Positions 33,000-45,257 of a stretch of 64,000 bases of DNA are shown one piece after another (the stretch's first letter is position 1; each line of letters begins with the position of its first letter). Both the position numbers and the translations under genes were made by a program. The notes beneath the pieces were generated by a model. That model saw only the letters and a program-made list of their open reading frames with translations, did not search any database and was not told where the DNA came from. Where the stretch lies: positions 16,821,100 to 16,885,099 of the forward strand of contig NC_065554.1 in NCBI RefSeq assembly GCF_022605725.1. Reading direction: 5' to 3'. This DNA comes from Anthonomus grandis grandis (taxonomy: Eukaryota > Arthropoda > Insecta > Coleoptera > Curculionidae).

Positions 33000-35900
33000 T
33001 TAGGCACCTTGATATTTTGGCTTTCTCTTTTCCTTAAATGCACTTAAACCCTCTATCCTATCTTTGGTAGGAATTATTTGAGCATAACAAGCCTCCTCTA
33101 TTGTTAAACCTAAAATGATTAATTATCAGCATAAATATAGACAGATGTGGTTATTCTTACAGTACCTGTTTCCAAATCAACTTCTATTCCTCTATTTATT
33201 GCCATCTTAGCCATTTGCAAGGCAAGAGGTCCATTTGGCAAAATTTCTTCAGCTATTTCTAAAGACTTTATATATGCTGCCTCACCTTTTTCATCTTGTT
33301 CGAGTACATGATTTACCAATCCTTGAACCAAGAAAATCATTCATAAAAGTTACTAAAAAAATAGATCAGTAGTACCCAAAGCATGTGCAGCCTTTCCGTC
33401 AACAATTTTAGAGGTGAAAATTAGTTCTTTTGCTATGGAAGGACCTACAATTCGTGGTAATCTTTGAGTACCCCCAGCTCCAGGAATAATGGCTAATTTT
33501 GTCTCCACTAAACCCATTTTTGAGTCGCTAGAAGCTACCCTAATATCACAGGCTAAAGCCATCTCCAATCCACCACCTAAAAGATGCAAAGTAGTACATA
33601 CAGTATTTTTTATTTGTTGTACATGCCTAAAATATGCATCTATAATTAATATATTTGCATAATAATATGTATAGATACTTATTTTCTCTAAATTGGTAGC
33701 AATTAAAAACTATAATATTTCAAGTAGTATTTTACTGACCTAGAGCTACGCCATCAATAGCAGCTATAACTGGAACAGGAATATTCTGAAGCTTGTTCAT
33801 TAAAGCTCTAAGGTTTGTCAGAAAATTACATACCTCTCGTGGAGTCATTTCTGCCCGTTCTTTTAAATCTGCCCCTACACAATAAGATTACAGTGATTAA
33901 AAAAAAATTTAAAAAGTTTTTCAGTAAAATCTTACCTGCACAGAATATTTTTGGAGTCATGCTTCTCAGAACAACAACTCTGGCCAGATTTTCATAATTT
34001 ATTTTGTCAATGTACCGACTCAATTCTTTTACTAAATTGACACTAAAAGAGTTTTTTTGTTCTGGTCTATTAAGGCCTGAAAATTATTAAATTTATGAAT
34101 GAGTTATTAGTTAAACCAATATATTTTCGTTTGTTAAAGAAAACTGAATTAAGTTGATGGTGTATGCTATTACTAAGGAACTAGTGTTGAGAAATGGGTT
34201 AACCTATAAGTAAAGGAAGAAGGAATGTTTTACATATTTCTTGATTTTTTATCATGCTTTCTCTATATATCACAATAATGATATGTTAATTTATTACTCA
34301 TTAGAAACTCAGTTAGTTAGTACTAAAGTTAATTCTAAGACTAAAGCTTTTAAAAATTTTATCCCGATTTTTATACTTGGGCAAAACGAACTCATGTTGC
34401 TTGTCAGCATTTCAAAAGTGAATGAAATAATTATGTCAAAAGTATTTGTTTTATATGTAAAAAGCGTAATTTTACATGCAAATCTTGCTTCATACAAAAA
34501 AAAGGCAGGAAATCAGATTTGGTCCTGAACAAGGATTTTAGAAATAATATTCCACATACTAAGTTTTCTTTATAGAAAATTCAGTTTAAAATCCCGTATG
34601 GACACCAAGAATACATTTTTTTTTAAATATTTCACATCAAGCTTTTTTGTCTAAACCACAATAAATACACTGAAACAATCATTAGTCTAAAATATATTAT
34701 TGTAATAAAAAAAATGAATGGTACAACACAAATACCAGCAATAGATTAAAACCTAAACTATATCCATTATTATTTATGAAATTTGAACAGTACTTACAAT
34801 ATATGATTATTATATTTAATATTTAAAATACACATTAACTGAAATATTACCTGCACCCTATAAAGCAGGTTTTTTTTTTTAAAGCAGTTAATTAGAGTAA
34901 TATTTCTTTTACATTAGCAGTCTCACTTTTCTACTATATTCACACAATTCTACTATATTAGCATTCAATTTTGACCTTGAAGCTGTACTCACAACTCCAA
35001 AAGGATCTGCAGGACAGATATTTTACTTGCGCAAGTTAGCTGTTTATAACTTGACAGTTTATAATATTGGAAATCAATATGGCATTTGCTATCTATGGGA
35101 TGAAACCCAGGCTAAAAGGGGTTCAAATTAAATCGCTTCTTGTATCTATGAATACGTATTATCCAATCCAGAAGTAACAGAAGTTAGAATGATGTCAGAT
35201 GGCTGTGGTGGCCTGCAAAAGATTTCAAATTTTGCTACTATGTGTATGCAGCTCATTTCTGTTCATCCTAGCTTGAAAATCATAGATCATAAATTTTTCG
35301 AAAGTGGACACACTGAAATGGAATGCGATTCCATACATTCCAAAATTGAGCAGAAAGCTAAGCATGTTCCTGTATACATTCCTGAAGGTTGGGTGCAAGT
35401 AATACGAGATGCTCGTATGAAACCACGCCCATTTGAAGTGAGGAGTAGAAGCTTTGATGATGTTTATGATTTTAAAGAATTTGCAGTGCAAAAATTTGAA
35501 ATGAACAAAATACCATGGCGTAAGGTTTGCTGGATTCGTTATCTTAAATCGGACATGACGAAGGTGTTTTACAAAATGGATTTGGAACAAGAATTTCATG
35601 ACATAAACTGCATGAAAAAATTTCGAGGTCGACCAAAAACAGAGGAGTTAAAAAAATCATATGAATGTGAGTTACCCATTGCGAAGCCAAAATATCAGGA
35701 TTTACAAAAAATGTGTTCTGATTTAACAATCCCAAAAGTTCATCACAGTTTTTACAAGTCACTAAAAATTAATAATAATGTTAGGGATAGATTACCAGAA
35801 CCAGATGACAGTGAAAATACTGACTCAGGTGAAAATTAAACCATTTCACTTTATACTCAAGCTCATTTAAACATATGAATTTAGTTCCTTTTGTATTTTC

Positions 35901-36661
35901 AGTATTTTTTGAGAAAACCTTTTTCGTTTTTATAGTTTATTTTGCCAATGATTTAGAAGTTTAAGTAGTTTTGTTTTCTTAGATTTATAGATCCTGAGTT
36001 TATCCTAGTTTCCCAATGAAAATACACATGTTTATTGATATTTCAAATCAATAAAAATTTTGAAAATCATTGTGTCTTTAGGTTTTCTTATTGTACTGTA
36101 AGTGATTTGAAGGAAAATTTTGCAATGCCAAATCCACGAATGTGACGTTTTGGAAGGTGGGGGCTAATAAACAGAAAAAATTATAAGCAAGTCATAAACT
36201 GTCAAAGTAGACCCTATGTCTGATGTCCCAAAAAATGAAATTATTCCGACAAAAATCTGAATTTTCATAGAGTATCAAAACCTTCAAACCCAAATATCTC
36301 CAAATCACAATTTTTCACGTTCTTGGTTTTGGCATTGGGTCGACGATATATTTGTATATAATATATAATTCCCTCCACCAAAAATGTATTTTGGATTACC
36401 AAACGAACCTCTCTCTTTTCAGTGTCACCTTTGAAGCATAAAATAGAACATTAATGGAGACAACTGTACATACTTATTTATGATTTTAACAGTCACATGA
36501 AATATTTTCTTACCAATAACAGCGATGCCTTCATACCTTCCTTGTAAATAGTTGAAAATTACATCATGATTATGTCCTTTTTGTGAATAATTACCAACAA
36601 AAAACAAATTTTTGTTAAACCTAAAAAGACTACAAGTAGCAGCTGCTCGGTTCAGTAACAT
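33000..36661 (-). CDS. Auh: AUH-type methylglutaconyl-CoA hydratase (enoyl-CoA hydratase family)
   Basis: Crotonase-fold hydratase. AUH acts in mitochondrial leucine breakdown (3-methylglutaconyl-CoA to HMG-CoA) and can bind AU-rich RNA. Six exons on the minus strand, 36661-36514, 34076-33936, 33874-33740, 33576-33376, 33321-33166 and 33109-33000, all with a one-base phase, encode 296 aa. The N-terminus (MLLNRAAATCSLFRFNKNLF) is basic and Ser/Arg-containing, like a mitochondrial targeting peptide. Core motifs: IFCAGADLKERAEMTP, AAIDGVALGGGLEMALACDI (first active-site Glu), MGLVETKLAIIPGAGGTQRL (second active-site Glu), AINRGIEVDLETG and EEACYAQIIPTKDRIEGL. Some positions resemble the sister family ECHDC2, so that assignment cannot be excluded. 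The first intron holds a transposase relic. Confidence 0.9.
34077..34964. other. Hydratase intron 1, 3' portion
   Basis: AT-rich intron DNA up to the transposase relic at 34965. Short open frames on both strands here look like chance. Nothing recognised. Confidence 0.5.
34965..35839 (+). pseudogene. Transposon-derived DUF7869-like protein relic
   Basis: An almost continuous frame. It starts near 34965 (FDLEAVLTTPKGSAGQIFYL), continues with RKLAVYNLTVYNIGN, ICYLWDETQAKRGS, one in-frame stop just before IASCIYEYV (about 35130), then VRMMSDGCGGLQKISNFATM, KFFESGHTEMECDSIHSKIE and a basic tail with GRPKTEELKKSYE, ending at 35839. These motifs belong to a group of insect proteins carrying the RNase H-like domain labelled DUF7869, thought to come from mobile elements; that attribution is from memory. 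The upstream half is missing. It lies antisense to the hydratase gene inside its first intron. Confidence 0.65.
36123..36337. repeat. Short inverted repeat pair after the DUF7869 relic
   Basis: CAATGCCAAATCCACGAATG at 36123 recurs inverted at 36316-36337 (about 18 of 22 positions match). The 215-bp segment could be a small inverted-repeat element or the 3' terminal region of the element that supplied the neighbouring transposase relic. Confidence 0.4.
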
Positions 36662-37068
36662 GGCGAATGTTACTAAAAAAAAATGTCTGTATGAAATTTT
36701 TAGGCATTTATCAGTTTTTTCCTTATCTTTTTATTTGTTTGAAATTAAAAATAAAAACAAATAATCTACATGGTAATGACAGATGTCATTACAGCACGCA
36801 ACTCACACAAGTTCAAACAAACGGACACGGGACAACCAGAGATATTTGGTAGTTACCAAATGTTTTCGTTATAGCACTATTAAAAATTATTAGCAAAATG
36901 TCTTTAATATATTTTTATCATACATCTATTTACTAGTTGCCCGCTTAAAAATTACTCAAATTATCTGACACACATCTCAGCAGAACCGCTTGAATAATGT
37001 ACTTAAAGATTACCAGATATTTGGTATTTACCACTTGACCGCTTGAAAATAGCTTTCTAAAATTAATA
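36662..37068. other. Hydratase promoter side with CCGCTTGAA repeats
   Basis: The first 200 bp should hold the hydratase promoter. Between about 36940 and 37055 the words CCGCTTGAA, TTTGGTA and TTACCA recur in both orientations. They resemble, in reverse complement, the repeats at 53021-53145 and 56248-56370. Confidence 0.4.
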
Positions 37069-37597
37069 CCGTTTTCCATTTGTAATGAAAGTGCAGCACT
37101 TAGTGCGCACTGCCCCTTTTTTTGTGCTGTCAAAATTGTGCACGATTGTGTCGTAAATGGAATAGTAATTTTTAATCTTGATGCTTGATGGTAAATTTTA
37201 TCACTTTTTTTTGGTTAGGTTTGAATTAATTTGACAATTAATTTGTTAAGGTGTTTTCACTTGCCAATTTAAAGTATTTTTTAAAATGCAAAGATTTGAT
37301 AACCAAATACCTTTATTATAAGTATAACTATATACATTGCAAATGTATTAATATGCTTGTTTGTTTTATTACTATTTCATCTTCAGACTCTGAATCGCTG
37401 ATGACTGCTTAATATAGATAAAATAGCAGTTATATTATTATTATTTTGTTTTTGCCGCTATATTTAATAAATGCACTGAACCGACACGACCTCTCAGCGA
37501 AGATGCCTGAAAACCATAGAGTAATTAAAAGTTTAATATTCATTTCTCTATGATGCACTCCGTCCAATATTACCTGCAATGGTTTTTAACTGGAAAC

Positions 37598-40500
37598 CAG
37601 GGCCGTAGCCAGGTTTCTGTTTGTATCAGGGCATTGCTGGTTATCATCAGGGCGAAATTTTTCGGCTCTACTTTTTTTTACAAGCGAAAAATGCATTTTT
37701 TTGTTTTGCAACCTTTTTCTACTATTAAGGCATATTAAACAAATGTTTTTAATAAGACGACCTTTATTGAAAATTATTTTTTGAGTTTCCATAACTACCG
37801 AACACATCATACAAATAACGTAAAAAACATAATACCAAACACAAACTAACCAATATAATTCTAATAAATTTCTGTAAAATAAATGGGATCTTGTAAAAAG
37901 AGTTATTAAGTAAACTTACAGTAACACGCACTAACAGTAACAAAAAAATATAAATAACAAAAACATATAATTTAAAATCACTACCCATGTATTCATTCCT
38001 TAATTCTTTATATTGTTTGTTATATAAAATAAAAGGTCGACACAAAAAAAATAGGAATCCATAAAAAAAATCTAAATTTATTTTAATTTAATTTACTAAA
38101 ATAGGGGAATCTTTCTATTAGCAGAACTATGGAATTTTCGCAGAAATAATTCCATGTCTATTTCTCTAGCTCTTCTTCTCTCAAACGCTAGAAAGGAAAA
38201 GTCTGCCATTCGTTGGTGTTGCATTGAATACCTTTGAGGTCTATTGATGGCTGTCAATGAAGAAAAAGATGACTCGCGCCGTAAGTGCCGTACTGCAACG
38301 AAAGTAGCGACAGATGCAAATAGTTGATAAGTTGCTTTAAAAGCTTCTCTATGTTTATAAAGTTTAGGAAATATATTATCCTTTGGTTCCATGCCGACCA
38401 ACTCTTTGACCACCGCCGATTCTTCCGCAGGTGGTAGGGCGATACCTGAAATAATAACAATTATAAGTTTGGTTAAAACAAATTGAGGTAAAATAATTAT
38501 TTTTACCCAGTGGTTTTAAGGGTTGAAGTTTAACCAAATTGAATTCTTCGATGCTACTAATAGCCATTAATATATCGTTATTCTCGGAGAATCTTTCGTC
38601 CAACTGAAGAATTGTTAGATCCATAGCCTCGAAATATAAACTTTTATATTGCAAGCTACAATCTTCGGTGTCGTCCTTGTTACTGGGTAGGGTATCCATA
38701 ACAAGAAAATCATTCAAGCTACGATTACATCGCTTTTTTCGTTTTTCGTCGGAATTTGTAACATTAGGTTCATCATAGGCTACCAGATTTTGTGCTTCAT
38801 TGAAAATATCTAGAAAACATTCTGAGGTTCGCAGCAATTGAATCTTATTTTTGACGCAGGGTATTATTTCCATGGCATCTTTAAGACTTGTCGATCTTCC
38901 TTGCAATGCAGCATCTGCCGGTTCCAATAATCCCAGAATTTTTTTCATTAATATTAAAGTGAATATAAAGTCTGTCTTTAACATGACCGATATTCCAATA
39001 CTTTTAGCGATGTCTTTTCCAGAAAATAATTTCGTCTAACGTTCTAATTATTTCTTTATAGTTAGCTAATATTACATTAATAATCGCCGAGTGGCCGGAT
39101 CATCTTTGTTCTAGAAGTCAGACAATAGCCTTTCCTTTATAAATACTTGAAACTTCGCCATGCTGAAAGAATTCGTGCAGCATTATACACTGGTCATAAA
39201 ATACATTTATTACATTGACTTCAGAAACAACCTTCACTACAACTAAATGAAGCCGGTGGTTATAACAGTGAATGTAAGGAATACTTCTTTGAATCTCTTT
39301 TTGCATAAGAGCAGAAACTCCACCTTTTTTACCACTCATGACGTTGGCTCCGTCAAAGCACTGACTCAACAAACGCGAACGTTCAATTTCATATTTATCA
39401 AAAATTTTAAGTGTCATATCTGTAAACGTTTTAGCATCCATTTTGTCAGTTACATAAATACCTAGTAAGGATTCATTAACGACCCCATCTTTTACGTAAC
39501 GAATTTCTATAGACACATTTTCCCTGTTATTTTTATCTCTAGTACCATCTTCTAGCAATGTCAACCATGGTACATCAGAATTTTTTACATCATTTTACTA
39601 TGCTTTCATGTACTATTTCAGCTAATATTCCTATAATTTCATTTTGTATCTCAGGAGACGTGTGCTTTGCGTTTTTGGGGATATGTTTATTAACCTCTCC
39701 AAGAAGTTTATCCTTTTTAAGAGTATAATCAAAAAGACTAGCAAATAAACCTCGCTCCTTTGCTTCTTCCACAACATAGCTTCCTCGCATAGCAAGTTCG
39801 TTGACTGCTAAAAACTGTATGATCTCAGCGATTGATTTTACATAATATCGATATTTTTCAAGCAACTCGCTATTAATAAGTGTTGAAACTGCAGTGACTG
39901 TTAAGTCCCGAGAAGATCGTTCTTTCCACATAATCATAGCTCTTAAATGAATTTCTGTTTTGTCATGTCGTGGAAATCCATTTTTGGAATCCATTGCATT
40001 TTTCCAATTCGTAAATCCTACATGAGTGTATCTTAAATCTTTATTGCTAAACGTTTGAAACTGGCGGCAAGCATAACAAAAAGCGGCATCTTTTTCTATA
40101 GAATATTCAAGCCATTTAAATGATTTAAACCAAAACGCACGAAAAACACGACCATTATTTTGTTTTGGATATTCTTTTAGGAAAATTTGCTTTATAGGCT
40201 CACCTGTTTTTGGCAGTAACTTGCATGTTAAGACCCTGTCCCTGTGCTTTTGAAGAGTTTGTCAAGTTTTTTCCGGCGGTAGAGCAGTCAGGCTCAGTAT
40301 CAATCGGGGAAGTATCATCTCCATCAAGAGTTCGTTTTTTAGTGGTCAAAAATTTTCTTATATCCATACTAACACCTTTCGCACTTTAAAAAAACAAGTT
40401 TTGATTTGATTGCGGAGCAAAAATATAATATAATTAACAATTCCGAACCGAAATAATATAAAAAACCGAAATGTGCTTTAAAAAATTCAACGACAGAAAT

Positions 40501-40772
40501 CTAACTACTGCCACCCGCCACGCCACCCGCCGAGATACCCGTTTTGCGGAATTTTTTTATTTAAAAGGGAAAAGTAAGCTTTAAACAGGAATACTTTAAA
40601 TTTAGTTTAAATTACCAACAAAATTCAAGCTTTTTACCAAAAAGTTCCTGGTATGTAAAGAATGTTTATTTTTTATTTTTTAAATTTAATTTTTGTATAA
40701 ATTTTTTACCAGGGCGGTGGTTTTGCCTGCCAGGGCGGTGCCCTGATCCGCCATATTGTAGCTACGGCCCTG
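37598..40772 (-). mobile_element. hAT transposon, 3175 bp, perfect 8-bp duplication
   Basis: Both ends begin CAGGGCCGTAGC (left at 37598; right end, read inward from 40772, the same). The flanks are CTGGAAAC at 37590-37597 and CTGGAAAC at 40773-40780, an exact 8-bp target duplication as expected for hAT. A further shared word, ATCAGGGC, lies just inside each end. The transposase occupies 38096-40367 on the minus strand. The exact duplication and long open frames point to recent insertion. Confidence 0.96.
38096..40367 (-). pseudogene. hAT transposase (ZMYM/TTF-domain type), lightly damaged
   Basis: Begins at ATG 40367 with MDIRKFLTTKKRTLDGDD, the usual start of this hAT group. A TTF-like zinc-finger region follows (AFWFKSFKWLEYSIEKDAAF, then FCYACRQF), then NGFPRHDKTEIHLRAM and the RNase H-like catalytic region (QCFDGANVMSGKKGGVSALM; HCYNHRLHLVVV), LLEQRWSGHS, and the hATC dimerisation region (FPKLYKHREAFKATYQLFAS; AVRHLRRESSFSSL), ending at 38096. 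A short intron is likely at about 38453-38507. Frame breaks near 40240, 39590 and 39118 each look like one or two base changes. It is probably inactive here, though intact relatives should exist in the genome. Confidence 0.9.
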
Positions 40773-40965
40773 CTGGAAACTGGAACGTATAAACTTTAAA
40801 GAGGCAATCAAATGAAATGAATACGAAAACTGCGTTTAGTGCGCACCAGTGCATCAAATGGAAAACGCTGTAAATGACGTTATGTGAAATTTATGAATGT
40901 TTGTATCAGGTCCTTCTGTTCAATTTTAAAAATTATTTAGAAAACTATACTATACTGTAGCAAAT

Positions 40966-41196
40966 ATGAAAAATAATCACCATTTAGTGGGATGGAGATA
41001 TGCCGCCTTAATAGGTGGGCTATTAGGCGCTATATGCTTGGCTACTTATCCAATCATAATTGACCCTGCAATTAATCCAGATAAGTGGAAAAAGATTCAA
41101 GCAGAGACTAGGAAAAATATCAGACAGGAGGATATTCAACCAGGCAATATGAAAGTTTGGACTGATCCCTTTGATAGAAAAAAACAGGATGAATGA
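40966..41196 (+). CDS. SMIM20: Small integral membrane protein 20 (MITRAC7)
   Basis: A 76-aa single-exon protein. The family chaperones newly made COX1 at the mitochondrial inner membrane during cytochrome c oxidase assembly. One hydrophobic segment lies at about residues 11-29 (YAALIGGLLGAICLATYPII). The diagnostic C-terminal motif is QEDIQPGNMKVWTDPFDRK, close to the QEDVQPPGLKVWSDPFGRK form in vertebrates. Length and topology match the family (67-70 aa). The ATG at 40966 is the first in frame and gives the expected short N-terminal tail. The nearest gene on the left, the hydratase, is divergent and separated by transposon sequence. Confidence 0.92.
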   Translation: MKNNHHLVGWRYAALIGGLLGAICLATYPIIIDPAINPDKWKKIQAETRKNIRQEDIQPGNMKVWTDPFDRKKQDE

Positions 41197-43034
41197 TTAG
41201 AGTTACCATTAGTTAGGTTAATTTCTTTTTTGTAAACATTTTAGCTTATAGTGTTTGTTACATAATATAAGCCTGAATCGTTGATAAAAACTGGTTTCTT
41301 GTTTTTACACATTGGGTTATATAATTTTTCAAAGGACCACTTTTGTCTGTAACTCATTAATTTAAAAATAATAATAAAGTTAAAGTGTGTAGAGGGGTAC
41401 CAATACAACAAATCAAACTTTACTTAATAAGAAAGTAGTAAAATGTAGAAAATAAAAGGTTGATAAATACAATACAAAAACAAATTAACTATAACAATAC
41501 TTATCTAAAACAAATCTTCTCCTGAGTTGCTTGAATTAGTTTAGGCTATCTTTATCATTATTGATAACTTGTTAAATTCAGTCCTGTGCAAAACAGAGTT
41601 AAGGGCTGAATTGCATCAATGCAACTAAATAAATTCTGTACGATTCCTTGTTTGAGAACTGCATAGATCTCTAAAGGCCTTTAATCTATTATATAAGTAA
41701 CTGGGTATTAAACCATGCTTAAGTTAAAAAATTAACAGATACATATTAAAGATACTCCTTTGTTGATATATTTAGAACACTTTAATAGATGTATGCCAGT
41801 CACACCTTAATGTCTCTCGGCTGCTCTATTCTGTATCTTCTCCATTCGATTTATCTTTTGCTTATTTACAAACAACAATTTTATAGAAGAATATAATTTG
41901 ATATCACAGTTCTCAGACACTGGTGTAAAAGTAATGGCCTGATATGTAACAATTTTTCTTTTAAATGTGGTCTTCCAGATTTTTATGAAAATAATGAGTT
42001 ATACTTTTCCTCCCACACAACATAAATATCTAAGCAATATTAATGTGGATATTAACTGCAAGAACAGTTTAACAAGCTTACATTCATTATGACACCTGGT
42101 TTTGGGGTTCATGGAATTACTTTCAGGCTCTTTTTTTCTAAAAAGGGCTATTAGCCATTTGTATATAGTGTATACTCAACACTTTTTATCCTATATATTA
42201 TGTTTATTTGTTCTGGCATAATGTCACTCAAAATATAGTCAAGTCTTGGAGTTCAATTCAAAACAATCATTCTTTGACAAGAAAGATTGTTTTGAATTTC
42301 GAATAATTTTTATACTTTTTTAATGGGTTTTAGAGTTAATGGGTTTTAGAGCAAAATTGCTTTTAAATCTACTACTTTTTAAATATTGTCTAAGGAGTAT
42401 TATGATGACGTTTTTATACTTTTCTTACTGACATGTGTAAGTAAATGTAATTTTGTACTGGATGTAATGAATTCATCTATTATATCTCCATTAAATAGCA
42501 AAAGCTTATCTTCATAGCTATTTTTGGTATACATTTTGCTTTAAAGATTCATTTGGATGGCATCTGAAATCTAATATACTGTCAACCAACTAAATGTTAT
42601 CTCAGTTAATTAACTTTACTTTTAAAAAAATAATTAATAATTATTATTATACAAACTGAATTTTTAAACTGACATAGTATGACTTCTTACAAAAGGATGC
42701 AATGGGAGCAACAATATAACATATGTAGCTTACATTGTGTGACTCTAACCTGCAGTTTTTGAAAAAATATATATATAATTTTTTACCAAAAAGATAGTAA
42801 TTCAACAAAATTATCAGAATATTGCAAATGGTTCAAGAAAATTGTTTGAAAAAAATACAAAAGAAAATTCTTTTGTAAAACAGCAAATGCAAAAAATACT
42901 TTTTTAGAAAGAAACACTACTTCCATATTCTCCATCTCTTATGGAGCAAACTCTGCATGCAAAGAACAAAAAAGTGCTGGTGAGAAAGGATTTCCAAATT
43001 ATATTGGAAATCCTTATGAAGGCTATAGGCCAGA
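41197..43034. other. Spacer with faint retrotransposon traces
   Basis: Around 41500-41880 the minus strand shows a possible LINE remnant (RMEKIQNRAAE), too decayed to be sure. A 12-bp perfect hairpin, AAGGATTTCCAA with a 6-nt loop, lies at 42986-43015 just before the large element. Otherwise AT-rich and empty. Confidence 0.4.
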
Positions 43035-43739
43035 GTATAATCGTTGATTGAATATTTGGGAAGATACGCAACCTTATGGGCTAAAGCGTGACCGCAAATA
43101 TGCGTGAAAAATAGATGGCGATTCTCTCCAGTATGCGCGAAAATAATTTCGTCCGTCGCTTCTCATTAGTAATCGGCCGATCATCCGAGTCGTGTGGGAG
43201 AGTTTTTGCACAGGTTCGTGTTTGCCGTATTGCAATTTGGTAGTTGTTAAAAAATTTTCTTGGATATCATAATCACAAATAGATAGATATATGTAAATGT
43301 GTTTAGTTTGTGAGACGATGGCTCCTTTAGGCAAAATTAATCAGTGTGCGTATATTAATTAAGACTTTGATTTATAACAACCTAATATGGGAATCTCAAA
43401 ATCTTATTAGAAAATCTTTAAAAAAATCTAATTATAAACCTCACAGAAAATTATCTATTTTATCTACAAAAATCAATCCGAACTCTTAAAAATACTGTCT
43501 CTTCATGTCTATGAGAGCCATTTTCTCTTTTTCTTTTTTTTACTTTAAGAAAATTTTAAATCAATATATTATGTTTATGGTCTTTAGTGTTTTAAGTATT
43601 TTCAATAATTGTTTTCATGATGAAATTCATTCATGAAAAAGATAAAAATAAAGCCTAAAAAGCCTTTAAAGTTATTGAGAAACTGGTTATAGTACGAATG
43701 GTAGCTTTCCTAATAAAAAAAATAACATATTAAATGAAT

Positions 43740-45150
43740 GTCGAGTAATGTTTTCATTCCTGGAGAGATTATATTTGAGCTTGAAGAAGGTCACTTTGCT
43801 GCAGCGGTATTCTGCGACTTCTCTAAAGACTTTGACTGTGTCAACCATGGAAATTGCTCGATAAGCTTTCTAGATATGGGTTTAGGGGAGTTGCTCTAGA
43901 ATGGTTAAAATTTTGTTTTGTTAGACAGAAAAAAGTTTGTTTGGCCAAATGGCAGTTTGTCTGAACTTTGTGTAGTAAGCAGGGTTCGTTTCTCGGTCCT
44001 ATTTTATTTCTATTGTATATAAATGACCTGGCGTTTCTCCAGATAAGAGGATTCTTCACTATTTTTGCAGATGACACCACTATCTTATGGGCAGACAATA
44101 ATAAAAGCACATTAACAAAAACAATTTCTACAGATTTATTAATGATTAAACAGTGATTTGATGCTAATTTGTTGTCTTTAAACATAGATAAGACTAAATT
44201 GTTAAGTTTTTATGTTCAGAGCAGTTCATGATTCACAAGAAAGAATTGGAAGTGAATAATTTTAACAGATTTCTTCGAATTGTTATCGATCATAAACGTA
44301 AGTTTTATGGAGATATGTCAGGAGGCAAAAACTGGCTAGACGATGTTATGCTGTTAGAGTGGTTTTAAATAAACTGAGATTGATATCTGCAAAAACGATC
44401 TATTTTTTTTTGTCGAAAGTTGGAACTTACTTTCATACAAAAATACCTACAGTATAGAATAACATTTTGGAGTTGCATTAGTAAACGGCTTTTTGACTCG
44501 ATGTTTGTTTGTAAAAAACGAGCCATTAAATATATGTGTCATAAATCTCCACAGGACATGCAGACCCCTATTTAAAGATACTTTCCTTGTGTTGCTTGTT
44601 TATTGTTGAGTCTGCTTGCCTAATATATAAAAAATATAAATTGTATCTTCAAAATAATGGCTCCTTAAAACGTTATAATATCAGAAAAGAATACAATATT
44701 CCAATGCCCATCCCGAAAAGTGAACTAAGAATTCTCTTATTTACTTGAGCATAAAATTTTTTAATCATTTTCCAAATGTCATAAAAGTCTCTAGAAGTTC
44801 TCCTCGCTTTAAAAAGTTCTTAACGAAACTTCTTAAAAGCAAGTATTTTTATAGCATTAGAATTTTTTTAAGATAGTTAGGAACAGGCCAATCGTATATA
44901 ATTAGTTTTTAGTAAAGATGTAAAGGTTAGAATTTGTGATGTTACTCTAAGAAATTTTTAAGTCGTCTTGCTTTGAAATTGAAAATACATTTTGTGTTTA
45001 TACTAGTATGTTGAACCCACTATTGTGTATTGTTTTTAAATTATGTGTTAGTAATATATCGATTAATGTGCCTATTTTATATCATAGAAGTACCATGTCA
45101 ACAAGTAGGTACCATGTATTTATGAATAAAGTATGTTTTGAATTTTTTGA
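43740..45150 (+). mobile_element. Decayed non-LTR retrotransposon inside the 4.2-kb element
   Basis: A reverse-transcriptase relic with several frame breaks: AAVFCDFSKDFDCVNHG, then SFLGPILFLLYINDL, the catalytic FADD in FTIFADDTTILW, and C-terminal parts FHTKIPTV…, FVCKKRAIKYMC and a 3' UTR ending in AATAAAGTATGTTTTGAATT. The 3' end resembles that of the copy at 49600-51350, so both are probably the same family, with this copy much older. Confidence 0.8.
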
Positions 45151-45257
45151 AATTCGAAATTGTATTTAAAAGAGAGAGAGGTATATAATATTTAATAGGG
45201 ATGATTCCAACTACTCACTAGAAATTACCTCGTTGAAAAAGTAATTCTTGTTGTAAA

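Larger units (their letters stand above)
37069..40868. mobile_element. Small inverted-repeat element split by the hAT insertion
   Basis: CGTTTTCCATTTG plus a following GTGCGCACT block at 37070-37112 recurs inverted at 40832-40868. Removing the hAT element and one copy of its 8-bp duplication leaves about 0.6 kb between the arms, the size of a non-autonomous inverted-repeat element. The outer boundary and its target duplication are not clear. The stretch 37113-37597 between left arm and hAT shows no coding signal. Confidence 0.5.
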
